Source of the DNA: Durusdinium trenchii
Lineage: Eukaryota; Sar; Dinophyceae; Suessiales; Symbiodiniaceae
Length of the DNA stretch: 64,000 bases
Direction: 5' to 3'
Assembly (NCBI GenBank): GCA_963970005.1
Contig: CAXAMN010022917.1
Span: 25,087 to 89,086 of the forward strand
The stretch's first letter is position 1, and every line of letters starts with the position of its first letter. Under the pieces are notes generated by a model. That model saw nothing but the letters and a program-made list of their open reading frames with translations. It did not search any database and had not been told where the DNA came from. Both the position numbers and the translations under genes were made by a program. This document shows positions 1 to 11,800 of this stretch, one piece after another.

Positions 1-3000
1 GGATTATGAGTTTCTTGGTTGCTGGGTGATAATACCATAATGAGTTTGTTGGTTGCCAGGTGAATCCCATAATGGATTAATGGTTTGGTGGCTTTGTACC
101 ATTTGCCAATCAAGTGGTTTTCTTCAGGGCTGACAGAGCCGGCAGACTACAAAGTTATATGTTGGCAAATCTTCAATTTCATCCCATCGTGGATATGACT
201 ACTAGGCAAGCTTCAAGCCAAACTCATTTCTTGGGATGTTATTCTCTAAATGATATCTGTGTTTGGCTGCGATCTTTTTTAACCACCAAAGCACACTCCT
301 ACTGATGCTTGATGGACTGATGTCACATCTTGATGCCAACCTCACTGATCGATATATGAGGATCAGCTTCAATGAGCTCATGTTGATGGCTCAAAACATG
401 CCCGGGAAATGCTTTCTCCGTCTCAGAGTCTTCAAGACCTTTCTTCTCAGCGCCGGCCCTTTCAATGGGATGCGCCCATTCAACTTGGAAGGAATGAACA
501 CCACCAGTATCAGTCTATACAATTACAAAATAGAACTATATTCTTATAGTTAAAAATATGATCACTTCAAAAGGGCACCTGTGCTATTGCATGTACATGC
601 ATGTTCTACAGTGCACCATACTTTTTGAAACTATCCATCAAAAGCAATATGTATATATATAGTATGCTATGTTTCCCTTCAAGCCCTGGAAATTATCCAA
701 AAAGTTGTCACAGAATACATACTACCAAGCCTTGGCATAAACATGAATTATACGTTTGAGCAAATTAAAGTAGATCAAAGATGGACCATTAGGTTGCTGA
801 CAGTAGATTGAACATTGGCAATGACCTTGAACCTGGTTTTCCTTAGGTGAAAGCCCGCCCATGGTTAAACAGTGATGCACTCACAAGCACTTCACTCACA
901 AGCAAGCAAAGCACATTCTGAAAAATGTGTGGACAATAACACTGTGCACTCTTTTGGACAAAAAACTGTGGGTTGATTGGATGAGTGAATAAATGTGTGG
1001 GTGGGCTGTATGAAGAAGTGAATGTGTGGATGGTTGGTTGAACAGAGATGCATGAGAACTGCTGCCGGGATGGAAGGGCAAATGGTGGTGGGAAGGGCTG
1101 GATGGGTTACCATAAGTTCGATTGAGGGGCTCAATGAATGTTGCTCAATGATGCTATTTGGAAAACTGGTTGGACTTCAATTGAATGGGATGATTGGAAT
1201 GTATGTATTGCAGTGAGTGATGTTTGGTTGGCGTTAAATATGTTGCTACCATGAAACGGGCCAGACTGAATTCAATCCGTGGTTGTTCCTAAGCTTGCCA
1301 CAAGTGTGATTACCTCAGTGTGCCTTAGTGTGACCCTTAGCCCACACATATGCATTATTTCCTGCATGGCCGTGAGTTGGCTTAAGATGAATGAAGTGGA
1401 TGTTTGAAGCCAAATGCATTCTGAATCCATTTTTTCGCCACAAACACTGAGGTTTGGAGAGCTCATTAATAACTAATCTTCAGCTTGCATACACAAAGAA
1501 ATATGAACTGAGAGCATCAATGGGAAGCTTGGCAAATTGACAGGACAAAATGAACTGATGACTAGAAAAGTGTGAATGAAGCTCGAATCAAGGGTGCAAT
1601 GAGGCAACTTGTGACTGGTGATTGAGAAAGGAGTGTGTGGTGCTGAGGTGTGGCCAGGAAATCTTGAAGATAGAAATAATAGATGGGGTAGGCTTGGAAG
1701 GAAATGGCATGAGTTGCAATGGGTTGATGGAGTGAAAATCAATACCCAAACATTAAAAAAAAAACATGACAGTGGTTGACACCTAGTCCGTGTTCAACTT
1801 GACAACTGGTTTTGTGGGCGATGACCTTAGCATGCCTTAGTGTGAGCCTTAGTCCAGAGTCATGCACTCTTTCCTGACTGAACTTAGCCCTTTCCAAATT
1901 TGACTCTGAGAAGTGTGAGTGGTTGCAATGCAACTCAAGAAAAGAAAGTATATATATCCAGAGCTGGCACTTGTTTTTTATAATATATTATATATTGTTG
2001 AACTGAACAGTAGTTTTTTGATGGTATGTTCAAAGAAACTCCAAAGTCCTGGATATTCCCAAAGACCTTGGCTATAGATAATATTTATCCAGCCTGGAAG
2101 TATGAGTCCTGCGTATGTGCAAGGACTGAAACTAAGTGCTCCACTGGTGTTGCCCCTCCCCCCCCCAAAAAAAAAGAAGCACCTGTTCGGTGCTATCCAC
2201 CTATTCGGTGGAAAGTTAAAAAACATTGCCTTCTTGAAGTTGAAGATGTCTAGTTCCTTAGTGGCCTTAGTACTGCTTCATTCCTGACAGGGCCTGACAG
2301 ACAGGTGCATCTCAAAACTGCTTCTGTTTACTTTCCAAATCAAACATATCAATACATTTTACTCAAAGAAACTCACACAAAGCAAGATAATGGATGTAAA
2401 ATGCCAAACTACATTTAACCTAATTTACAATGTCTACATTTTGTTTGCTCACAAAGAAGTTGCTACAACCTAGATCAGACAACCTAGATCAGTAAAAAAT
2501 ATATGCCAAACTCTCTGACTGATGACTTGGTCCAATTTGCCTAGTGTCAGGCTTTAAGTAGCACGACCCACCCACCCCCCTGTTTTGGCTTGACACCTCA
2601 AATTTACATTGCTGCAAAGAAACACCATCATGAAGCAACTCAGGGTGTTCAGGAACTCCACCATAAGTTACAGATATGTGGTTTAAGACTCATAACAAGA
2701 AAAAATGAAACTATCACAATCAAAGACCAAACTATCACAATCAATGATCATGGGTTAGCTCCAACCACATCCTGAAAAGGTAGTTACACCCCAAAAGCCT
2801 ACCCCAACCACCTTGTCAGGAGGTGGTTGGATCCCTTTTTGGGGACCATTGATACCTCGTGGACCAACGACCTTGGAGTTCTCAAAAAACTGGTGCTTTC
2901 TGGGCACCGAACTTGGAAACTTGAACTACAGGGAAACACTGGTCTTGGAGAGTGCTGGTCAAGAGTTGTTCTTTTTACGAAACCTTTTCTTTTCTGACCC

Positions 3001-4800
3001 CATGCAAAACAATATGGACCCGCAGCAAATTCAATTCAGTTTCTGACTAATAGGAGATGCAAGAACATATGGTATAGTTAGTGACACTTACACATACCAT
3101 ACAGCAAAACACTCAAAACCATCGGAGATCCCGGTCTCGCTCCGTGGTCGCGAAAAAAGCGTCCGTGTCGCTCCGTGCACTGTACGCTTGGGTGTGGCCC
3201 TCTGTGGCGAACGGGAACTCCCAAACAAAGGCTGAACGGTAGAGATAGACTCAAGGCTAGATTATGATCCTTGGGTCTCTCCTAATATTTTTGGTCTAGC
3301 CGCTAGCCCTTTAGTGGCTAGGGAACCCATCCCAAAAACAGTTCCCAAAGCCATCCCAAACAGGACTATGACTATGACTATGACTATGACTGGTGCTTTC
3401 CGGAAGGGAGCCCTCCCCGCTCCGGCGACCCGATCGGAGCGATCCGTGTGGCATGGGTCGCTTTTCTGGAGAGACCAGCATCGTGTGACCAGCATCGTCT
3501 CTGCCTGGGACACCCTGGAGTGAAAAAAGAACAAACTCCTCCAGGTATCTCCAGGTACATTTTCTCCAGGTACATCTGAAAAACCATCACTGGAATCCTG
3601 TTGAATGAATCACAGTGTAACTACCAAACTTGAATCACAGGTACTGAGGTACATCTATAGTATAGAGAAAGACCCCCATAACCTCAAATCCTCACGCTGC
3701 AGAACGTTCCGCCTTCCGCTGAACGCGCTCGGTCGTTCCGCCGCTTTTTCGATCCGTTGGGGGCCGGGGCGTACGTCCGGGAGGTAGGCACGGGGAGGTA
3801 GGCACCGCCAGCATGGAAGAGTTCAGCAGTCGACTGGAGGAATGCAGTCGACCAAAAAGGGGTGCTGCCCATGGAACAAATCGACTTGGTGGAACCAGAA
3901 CTCACCGAAGTTCTCAACTGTCTGCTGTACTTGTCACGTTTCTCAAATTGTACCAATTCCCCCACTTGAGATCTTTTGACAAATCCTCCGCACCGCGGTT
4001 CCTGAATGCCTCCGAAGCGGCTCTCGTGATGGTGCCCCAAATCACGGACACGCATATATTATATAATATAACATAATATATACAATATATATATATACAA
4101 ATACATCAAATTGTATAGAACCGTAATTACAGAAGATATATGCAATCTATATAGATATCTATAGAATGTATTGAATATAGAATATGGACAATATGGACCT
4201 TTGGGCAAACTCTGACAACAGTGTGCATTTCAGCATGCAACTTGATTCCCGTGTTTGTTTTGGTGGTTCAAAAATGCACCAAACTGGTTGCGCAAAAACC
4301 GTGACCTTCGTGGTTTTCCAGTTCTGGGATAGTCACAGTCGGGTCGAGAAAATGCAGAAAGCAATGTTCTAGAAACTGTGGATGGGGTATATAGGGGTGG
4401 TGGTTATTCTAGACCTGAACCATGACAATCTATGCAAAGCCAATCAAAGCCACGCCAATCTCTGCGTTCCCTGCATGGCAGTGTCACGGTCCGCACCCGA
4501 GTTCTCCCGAAAGGGGAGCAGGGGAAGTTGATGATGGCTTGAAGCCCTTCTCAAAGAGAGCTTCCACATGCCGAATTGACATCCAAGTCTGCGTCTCAAA
4601 AGGAACACCAAGCAGAAGTTGACTTCTCACCGGCACTCAGGGAACCCTCTGGGGCCTGTTGACCTATCTTAATCCTCCCAGTAGACATCTGCCCACAACG
4701 GTTGAGTGGTGGAGGTTTGGATGAACCATAACTTCACTCATGAACCAAAGACTGGACAACACCATTCTCTCTGCATTCATCCCATGTTCTTGATGTTCAT
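1..4800. other. AT-rich region without a recognisable gene
   Basis: I find no exon-like stretch matching a known family here. Open frames are short, overlap each other and have low-complexity composition. The stretch holds AT-rich tracts (around 1975-1990 and 4050-4170) and a hexanucleotide microsatellite at 3364-3391. It could be intergenic, or intron of a gene lying to the left. Confidence is in the absence of a recognisable gene, not in absence of function. Confidence 0.45.
3364..3391. repeat. GACTAT hexanucleotide microsatellite
   Basis: The unit GACTAT (phase arbitrary) is repeated four to five times in perfect tandem. It produces an artefactual Val-Ile or Thr-Met repeat in overlapping frames, which should not be read as protein. 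Confidence 0.85.
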
Positions 4801-4879
4801 TTCCAGGTCCCCAAAGTCATGTCAAAACTTTTTGAGGATGGCAGGTAACTGGGGAGGAATCAGATTTGGGGACGAGCTT

Positions 4880-5130
4880 GGCCACCGTAAAACCAGGCAG
4901 AGACAGATGTGGAAGACGAACGAGCCTTGCAGCGGTTGCCGCACGCAGTGCTGCAGTGCCGAGAAGCGCCAAGAGCATCCGCGAAGACGCGGGAGGTTCA
5001 CACGATCCAGGACACACTGGGACAGTTCTTGTCCAGGAACCGACTCTTCTGCACCATAGGCTCATGCCCGCGACTAGAGTTGAGGAACCCGGAAAAATCA
5101 AAAGTCTTCCGTGGAAAGGACTTCACACTT
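4880..5130. other. coding-like segment, strand unresolved
   Basis: The local GC content rises and three frames stay open for 85 codons or more. On the plus strand a segment including EVHTIQDTLGQFLSRNRLF follows an AG acceptor-like site. On the minus strand the same DNA reads as an Ala/Leu-rich leader-like peptide (MLLALLGTAALRAA). I cannot decide which strand is coding, and neither reading matches a family I recognise. Confidence 0.3.
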
Positions 5131-5947
5131 CACCCAGTGGGAACATCAAAATTAGGCAACACCAGGTAAATTTAGGGCTCCAGTCGTACCTCCTCAGCAG
5201 GGGTTTGGACCTTCCAAACCCACCCCAAACACCTTCTCAGACTTCTCAGAAGGTACTTGGAAGCCAAACAGGTAAGTGACTCACTGTCCTACAATGCCGT
5301 AGGTGTTGAACCCTCCGGCATCACGCGGTTCTCTGGCAACGGACACGCCAATGCTCTTGCCCCCCCAAGTGGCTCACAGCCCGATTGAACTTAAGATATC
5401 TTAAGATCATATTCCACTCTAAAATGGGTCTGGAGAATTCTGGGAGCCTTGCGTTGCCTTCCATTGAGTGCCGAGAAGGTGGTTTTGCTGCGGGGTGGCT
5501 ACTAAGTCTCTTGAACTCGACTGACTGGTGCGAGAGACCAAGGGAATGAGACCATGACCTAGTCGTGCCCAGATTCCTCAGGGTCCACCCGCCGAAACGC
5601 GTCGCACCCTTCCTCGTGGCCACCAGTGAGTAGAAGGGACACTTACCAACAGAGGTCAAGTGACCTTATAGGACCCTACAGAAGCACCTATAGGATAGCC
5701 TATAGGGTTCTTCAACCTCTGCTGGTAATCCATCTTAATCCCACTTGCTCACCCCAACAGGCTTGGATGGGTCGTCTTACGTGAGCGACAGCGCTGTCAC
5801 ACGACGAGACGGAAGGGTGGTCAGGCCGCGTTGACCTTCGGCGCTGAAGCGCCCGATGTCGCCAGTGCACTGTCCCTAGGCCTCCAAGTACCTTCTGAGA
5901 AGGTGGGACTGGGGTGGGTGCCAGGAGGGTCCCAATACCTGCCTCAG

Positions 5948-6138
5948 GAGGCACGACTGGAGGTGTAGTGTTTAGGATCCAACAAAGATCGGGCGAAACC
6001 GACGCTCGGGACACCATCGGAGTGGACGGCTGCTGTGTGGCCACGACCCACATGGGGCAAGACTTGGCATCTCCCGAGGCTGCATTGAAATGTGGGACGC
6101 AGTTGCGGCGGCTGATCAACGAGCAATTTAACAACAAG
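5948..6138 (+). CDS. putative internal exon, unknown protein
   Basis: A 191-nt open stretch is bounded by a CTCAG acceptor (ends 5947) and an AAG|GTCTGC donor (6139). It begins with a split codon and gives 63 residues, including GVDGCCVATTHMGQDLASPE and LRRLINEQFNN. The reading has a sensible amino-acid mix and no stop. A minus-strand frame is also open, so strand is likely but not certain. I do not recognise the family. If the strand is right, this gene converges on the 14-3-3 gene. Confidence 0.45.
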
Positions 6139-6920
6139 GTCTGCTTGATCCCCACTCACTTGCATTTCCCTTTGCAAGGGAAAGAACGTCTTCAAGTGAT
6201 CCATTGTTACATCCCATGGCAGTGGGCTTCCCAAGCCCATTGATGGTTTTGCACAGTAGGCCTGGATTGCCGCTGATCAACCCCAAGCTAAAATGTACAC
6301 CTGCAGCCTGCAGCCCCGCAGTCCTTGGGAAAAACGATCCTCATTTTGCTGGCCCGATTTGGCCCCTTGTTAGGTGGAAAGGGATGATACCTTTGCAAGG
6401 GGTGGCGAACATGGCCCCCCTCATGGTTTTTCAGGAACCTAGTTGGCCAACTTACAAGTCTGGCTGACTGGTCACCGGCCAAACAAGTCATGGCCCCCGT
6501 TGTAGCAACACCCATGTATTGGGCCCTTTGCCATCAAGGTGAAGTATCCCGGATCCACATACCTTCTCAGGTACGGTGACGACGGAGACACTCTTTCTGT
6601 CGGTGCCAGGAGGGCCCAAATGCGAGGTTTGGAGGATCCCTAGGGTAAGAACTAATAGGTTCGACATCACCGCCCTCTTTTCAGTCTTTCTGTGTAAAAC
6701 AACCCATATAGACCTGGATCATCTTCGCTGCCCAATCCATAGTATCAACATGGCGCCAGCTTCGGACCCCGTAGTGGACCGGTTGAACGGTTGCGCTGTC
6801 TTGATCGGACTACAGTATGACTTCCGCATCTAGAAGACCACGAACCAAAAAAACCAGCATGACTTCCGCATCTTGTATTATTATACCATTTGCTGACTGC
6901 TACCAGGGACATACCCGAAA

Positions 6921-7106
6921 CACTGTGGGCCTTTCGTGCCTCACATCTATCGCACCTCGATGCTCGCCCACTGCGTCAAATGGTCCCGGAGCCTCGGGCC
7001 GATGAAGCTGCCGCGACGCCGGCAGTTCACGCAGGTCGGTCGGTACGTGGCGGAATGGAGTCGGGGCTCGAGACGAGTCAAGTCAAAGCACGGGGAACAG
7101 CTTTGT
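6921..7106 (+). CDS. putative exon, unknown protein
   Basis: An open plus-strand segment contains FVPHIYRTSMLAHCVKWSRS and FTQVGRYVAEWSRGSRR, which read like real protein rather than random translation. It lies in the same orientation as the exon at 5948-6138 and could belong to the same gene. Boundaries are approximate and no family is recognised. Confidence 0.3.
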
Positions 7107-7806
7107 GATGGGAACATCCTGGAGTCCAGGATGGAAAGGAGTTTCAGAGATGAGACAATGGCACTGGCACGCCAAGGAGCCTTGGTCTATGTAAACCACC
7201 GAATTTGGGGTCTTGTGCCATCTATTCTGAAACCGCTGATTTGTCATGTTCAGCCTTCCACTGCCGTGAGCTAGGAATTTGCACCAAACAATCCCAGGTA
7301 CATATCAATATATTGTGGTGTCTCTATGCACATGCATGTTTGTCGGGGCCATCTATTCAACATGTTTGGAACATCTTACAAACATGAGCCATGATATCGG
7401 CACCCTGTCTTTGGGGCCAAAACGGTTCTGCTCTCAAAAAAGTTGTGTTGGACACCGTTAGCAATGATTGTCAGCTAAGCCACATTTGCAGAATCTGAGT
7501 GGAATCCTTGTAGTGCTCCTCTGGAATCGCATCCTCAGCGCCCGGCGAGTACTCTCTGTTTCAGCCGTGGAATGAAACGGAAACTCACCACCCGGCGTGC
7601 CAGGCGTGGCCTAAAAAATGGTGCTGGGAATGGCAAAAGGTATACCATCCAAAAAGCACTGTGACTTTGCGATCGTGTCGAAGAAGTCTCCCTTAAACAA
7701 TTGAAAGATATTGAAAGGTATTCTTTGCTGATCGACGAGTGAGCGAGAAAAAGCACTGCACGACGGGATGCAAACGACAACAAACATCATGAGCTTCTTG
7801 TTTCAG

Positions 7807-7905
7807 GTGTTTACCGTGACAGGCGAGGAGCAGCGAGACTCCGTCGCGAGGATTTCCCTTGCTTTCATCCGACCTCGCATTCCTGACCTCGCCGAGGTCT
7901 TTCCA
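7807..7905 (+). CDS. putative exon after a strong acceptor
   Basis: A pyrimidine-rich tract ending TTGTTTCAG (7806) precedes an open reading VFTVTGEEQRDSVARISLAF, which continues for about 33 residues. The right boundary is not clear. Same strand as the other exon-like stretches in 5.9-7.1 kb. No family is recognised. Confidence 0.3.
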
Positions 7906-8777
7906 CAAATCCAGTGCTTTATCTTATATATATATTGTCTAATGATGTCTAATGTACTGTATTATACATATGATACACTGAAAAAAAGACATTGCATAAT
8001 AACCACATTAGGTCAGAGTACGTGCCTGTTATTTACCATCAGGTAAGCTGTCCAAATGCACCCTCCCTCAAACCAATGCAACCACTAGTACTGCTGTGGA
8101 AGATTGGGTAATTCAATTGCTCCACCGGCACTTCAAAGAGTGCACCCTACTCCATTGCTCGGCAAAAAGACCTCCGAGCCTCAGCGTTCCAACCCAAACT
8201 AGGACCCGCCTGCCACGTGGCAGTGGGTTTCCCTTCCCCACCCTTAAAGAAACAGAACAGGCGCTTTTTAGCCACCACTGGAAGAGTATGCCAAGTGGGC
8301 CCGGACCGGTTGGTGCCAGTGGGCGCAGCTCACACCACAAAAACACGACCATACTGATCCCCCATCGAATTCGACCTCGAACCCGGGTTGTCCTATTCTT
8401 TAGAGGAAATTCGCACAGGGATACCATACTGTATGGAACAGCTTGTCCAAAGGATTTTTTTTACATCTCCTTCGCACAAGCTGTGCAGACCCACCATGAC
8501 CAGCACTCCACCGGACCCACCAGCTGCAGTGTGTTCTGTTCAGACCGGTTGGTGTTCGCCGTGACCCACCTGGACGCGTTTTGTCGCGTCCCAGTGGACC
8601 TCTCATTAGCTCTTCACGTCCAAGGATGAAAATTGGTCTTCTTGCAGGGGGGTCCACCTCCCGAACACTCCATTGGAATTAGATCTATATAAGATTATAT
8701 AAGTACATTGGGTTGGTTGGAAAAAGGGGTCCGTGTACCAATCCGGAGTGCCATGGGCCTGGCTTCTTCCAAGACAC

Positions 8778-8804
8778 CAGTTCTTCCAGCCCTGCTTCAA
8801 AGGC
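8778..8804 (-). CDS. 14-3-3 micro-exon
   Basis: Only nine codons, AFEAGLEEL, after a TTTGAG acceptor; they follow IARQ exactly as AFDDAIAEL follows LAKQ in other 14-3-3 proteins. Phase is 0 on both sides, with a CTG|GTGTC donor. The small size lowers confidence, but position, phase and motif all agree. Confidence 0.65.
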
Positions 8805-11800
8805 CTCAAAATGTCGCCCGGCTGAAATCCACTGTCGGAAGAAAACAACAAAAAGGATCACTGACTGAATGACCAGGTATTTAGACGCATTTGGGTCAAC
8901 AGCTTCCTAGGGGAACATCCCATTAAAACATCTTGCTTGGATGCTCACTCATTCATTTCCTTTTCACACTCCTAGAGCTCCTAGCCCTGCCATCCTCCCG
9001 GCTGGGCGTTTCGACCTTCGTCCTCGACCCGACTCGACCCTTCGTTCACCACATCCCGCCTGGCGTGCGATCTGGCACGCCTCTTCCTTCTGCTGCAAGA
9101 TCTCGTAGCTGAAAACAGCTCGGCTCAGCATCAAACCCAGGCGAATGGGGTGCACCGCTGGCAACTGCTCCTGCAAAAGCAGTTGTTATTTTTTTGTGTG
9201 TGTGGCTGTGATCTTGATATGATGCAGCGGATGCATGCGGACAATTTCAACGGATGATGGCAACATCATCTTTTCAGTATTAAGTGGTGCCTAAAAAGAA
9301 TTACTGTTGAGTCACCCGTACAGTAGTACTGTATTTGTTCTAGGGGCCTGTGAATTAACCTCATCTCTTTCCAGTCAACCATCGGATGTATGCCACAAAA
9401 GGAATCAATGTGTGTTTATTGGTAGCTTGCTGGATGGACAGGGAAAGTCTTAAATGATCTTAAAAGTAGCGCTTTAGGTCCAACATAGAACTTAAGAATG
9501 GAGAGTCGCTGAGGATCTTGATGGAAAGGCTTCTTCCTATTTGCCATCAGCTTTAATCTACAGTAAATCTTCTGACGATCCAAAGGCATTTGCGAAGACA
9601 TTTTGGAGATCACTCCAATCATGGGAGATCGCTCCTGCACAGATTCCTCAGCTGCTCAATCTCTGAGTTCAATCAAGCATGAAGTAGTCACGGTGGATTG
9701 AGTGTAGATGGCACAATCCCCCAAAGGTGGTCGGGACCCAATCCAAAACACAACCCCCCAATCTGAAAAAATATGGTAAACGAGACTCAGGGAAATCACA
9801 CACACACACAATTGAGATGACTAGGTATATACAAAGAATCTGTTGAACGGGGGGAGCTTTCGCAAATCCAGGAACCGACATCGGGATGCTGTTGATTGTT
9901 GTTGCGACATTCTTCGGGGGTTTGACTCAGGTCACTACCACATCCATGAGCCAGTTCCCAACAAAGGACTCGATAAACACATCTTCACTGTCCACTGGAT
10001 TGGTGTCCCATAGAAACTCTGCTCCTGCGTTGGGCCCCTCAGCACCTACGGTTTTTGCCGATTGTAGGTCGCAGCTTTCCAATACCTGTGAACTCGCACG
10101 GAAGCATGATGGAATAGGATATGTAGCATATGCTAGAGGGTCCTTTGGGGACTATCTGGTTGCAAAAGATTGGAAAGCCTGACTATACCAGCACCCTCCA
10201 ACAGGTCACCACCTGCCACTCTTAAGTCTCTAAAAACCACCATTTTTGGTATCACACAACCCTCCAAAAAACAACAACAACGTCAATTCACGTCCTGGAC
10301 CACTAATGTCGTCCATATCCCTAACAAACATCTTTCTTGACTTTGTACAGGAATAGGTGTCCCCATGTGCCCCAGGTGGCAGCACCTGCCCATCCCCAGA
10401 AAAAACGGACTTTGGTTCCTCCGCGCCCAGCATCCCATGCTTCTTCATTGGCCTTTCGGGCCAGCTCTGCAGTTGCCTGGTTGCTTTCACCTCTAAGCTC
10501 TGCGAGATAACGGTAATAGTCCTCAAAGGAGATCGGGGATCGATCAGGACAACGGGGATCAGTTCCGTGCCGGGGCATGTGAAACACCCCGATGGATGGA
10601 CTTCAAGCATGGATTTGCTTGATGCAAACCTGAAAAAGTAAAGTAATTCCTGAAAGGAGGGTTCACCACAGAGAAAACAAACGATCAGCAACAACTCCCA
10701 CTGATCAATTCGACATGTTGAGGATGTTGAGGGCGACGTCCAGCGCGGGTGGACGTTTCATTCCTAACAGTTGGTAATGGTGCCAAGGCTCACCACGCAT
10801 CTTGAGGAAAAAGACCTTTGACTCGGGCTCCACCGTGTGGGGCAGCAACTGATCTTCCAGCAAGGTAATCATTTCCTCCTTGGCTGACTTCATCCGGTGG
10901 GCCATGCAACTTGGGAATCCATCACCAACACAGTTTACCATGGAGAAAGAGTTTGGAATGCGTCCAAACGAATCTCGGCTAAGACTAAGAATGATGCTCA
11001 AACATTTATCTCTGACACTAATTCCTTGTGCAGGAGTCCACCAACCAAGCCTTAACTACCAAAATGCAATCTCCATACCCGCCGTTGGTCATGTTCTGCA
11101 AATGTAGAGATCAAGGATTATTGAACATATCATATATCTCAATAGTTGGCATATAGGCTCAATAGTTGGCGATTCAGGTAGTTACAGGATGTTAAAGGTA
11201 TGTCGTTACCTCAGTTTAGTCCAACAGGTTGCTCCCCAAACAAAGCCATGCTACAGCGGCCGGCAACGCGGAGCCAAGCTGGCGAAAAAGCCAAGTCTCG
11301 CAGGACTGGATCCCTTCCTCTTCAGCCTTCGGTGCGATGGAAGGAACAAGGATCCCAACACATCCCAAACGGGCATGAACGGCCGCAGAACACACCGCGC
11401 TGCACTGCGCACTGCGCTGCGCATGCCGAACTCAAAAATGGGCCATGAAGGGTGGTGCTATCATGACCAGTGATCTGGGGAATCATCACCAGTGATCTGG
11501 GGATGAAATGTGACGAAGACACCTCAGTGGACAGCTTTTCTTTCGACAAACGTGCTGCTGTTTGAGAGTAGACGAGCCAACAGCTGTTTGTGCCATCTTC
11601 TCTACCAAACCCAACGTGTTTGATCGAACCCAGCTGCTCTGCCCGTGAGTCGAAGCCGCCGGACGAGTCGACCAGCTGGGCACCGGCTGGGCAGCATGAA
11701 GTAACAACAAACCCCAGGGCTCCTGGCCTGCCTCCGTTTCGCTTCGATGGGACGAGGTGGGGTGGAGGCCTGGGAGTCGGACGCCACCGGTCATCGGGTC

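Noticed and set aside
8096..8629. Plus-strand ORF of 177 codons
   Set aside because: No family match, low-complexity Pro/Thr/Ser composition, and it overlaps the region where the 3' part of the minus-strand 14-3-3 gene is expected.
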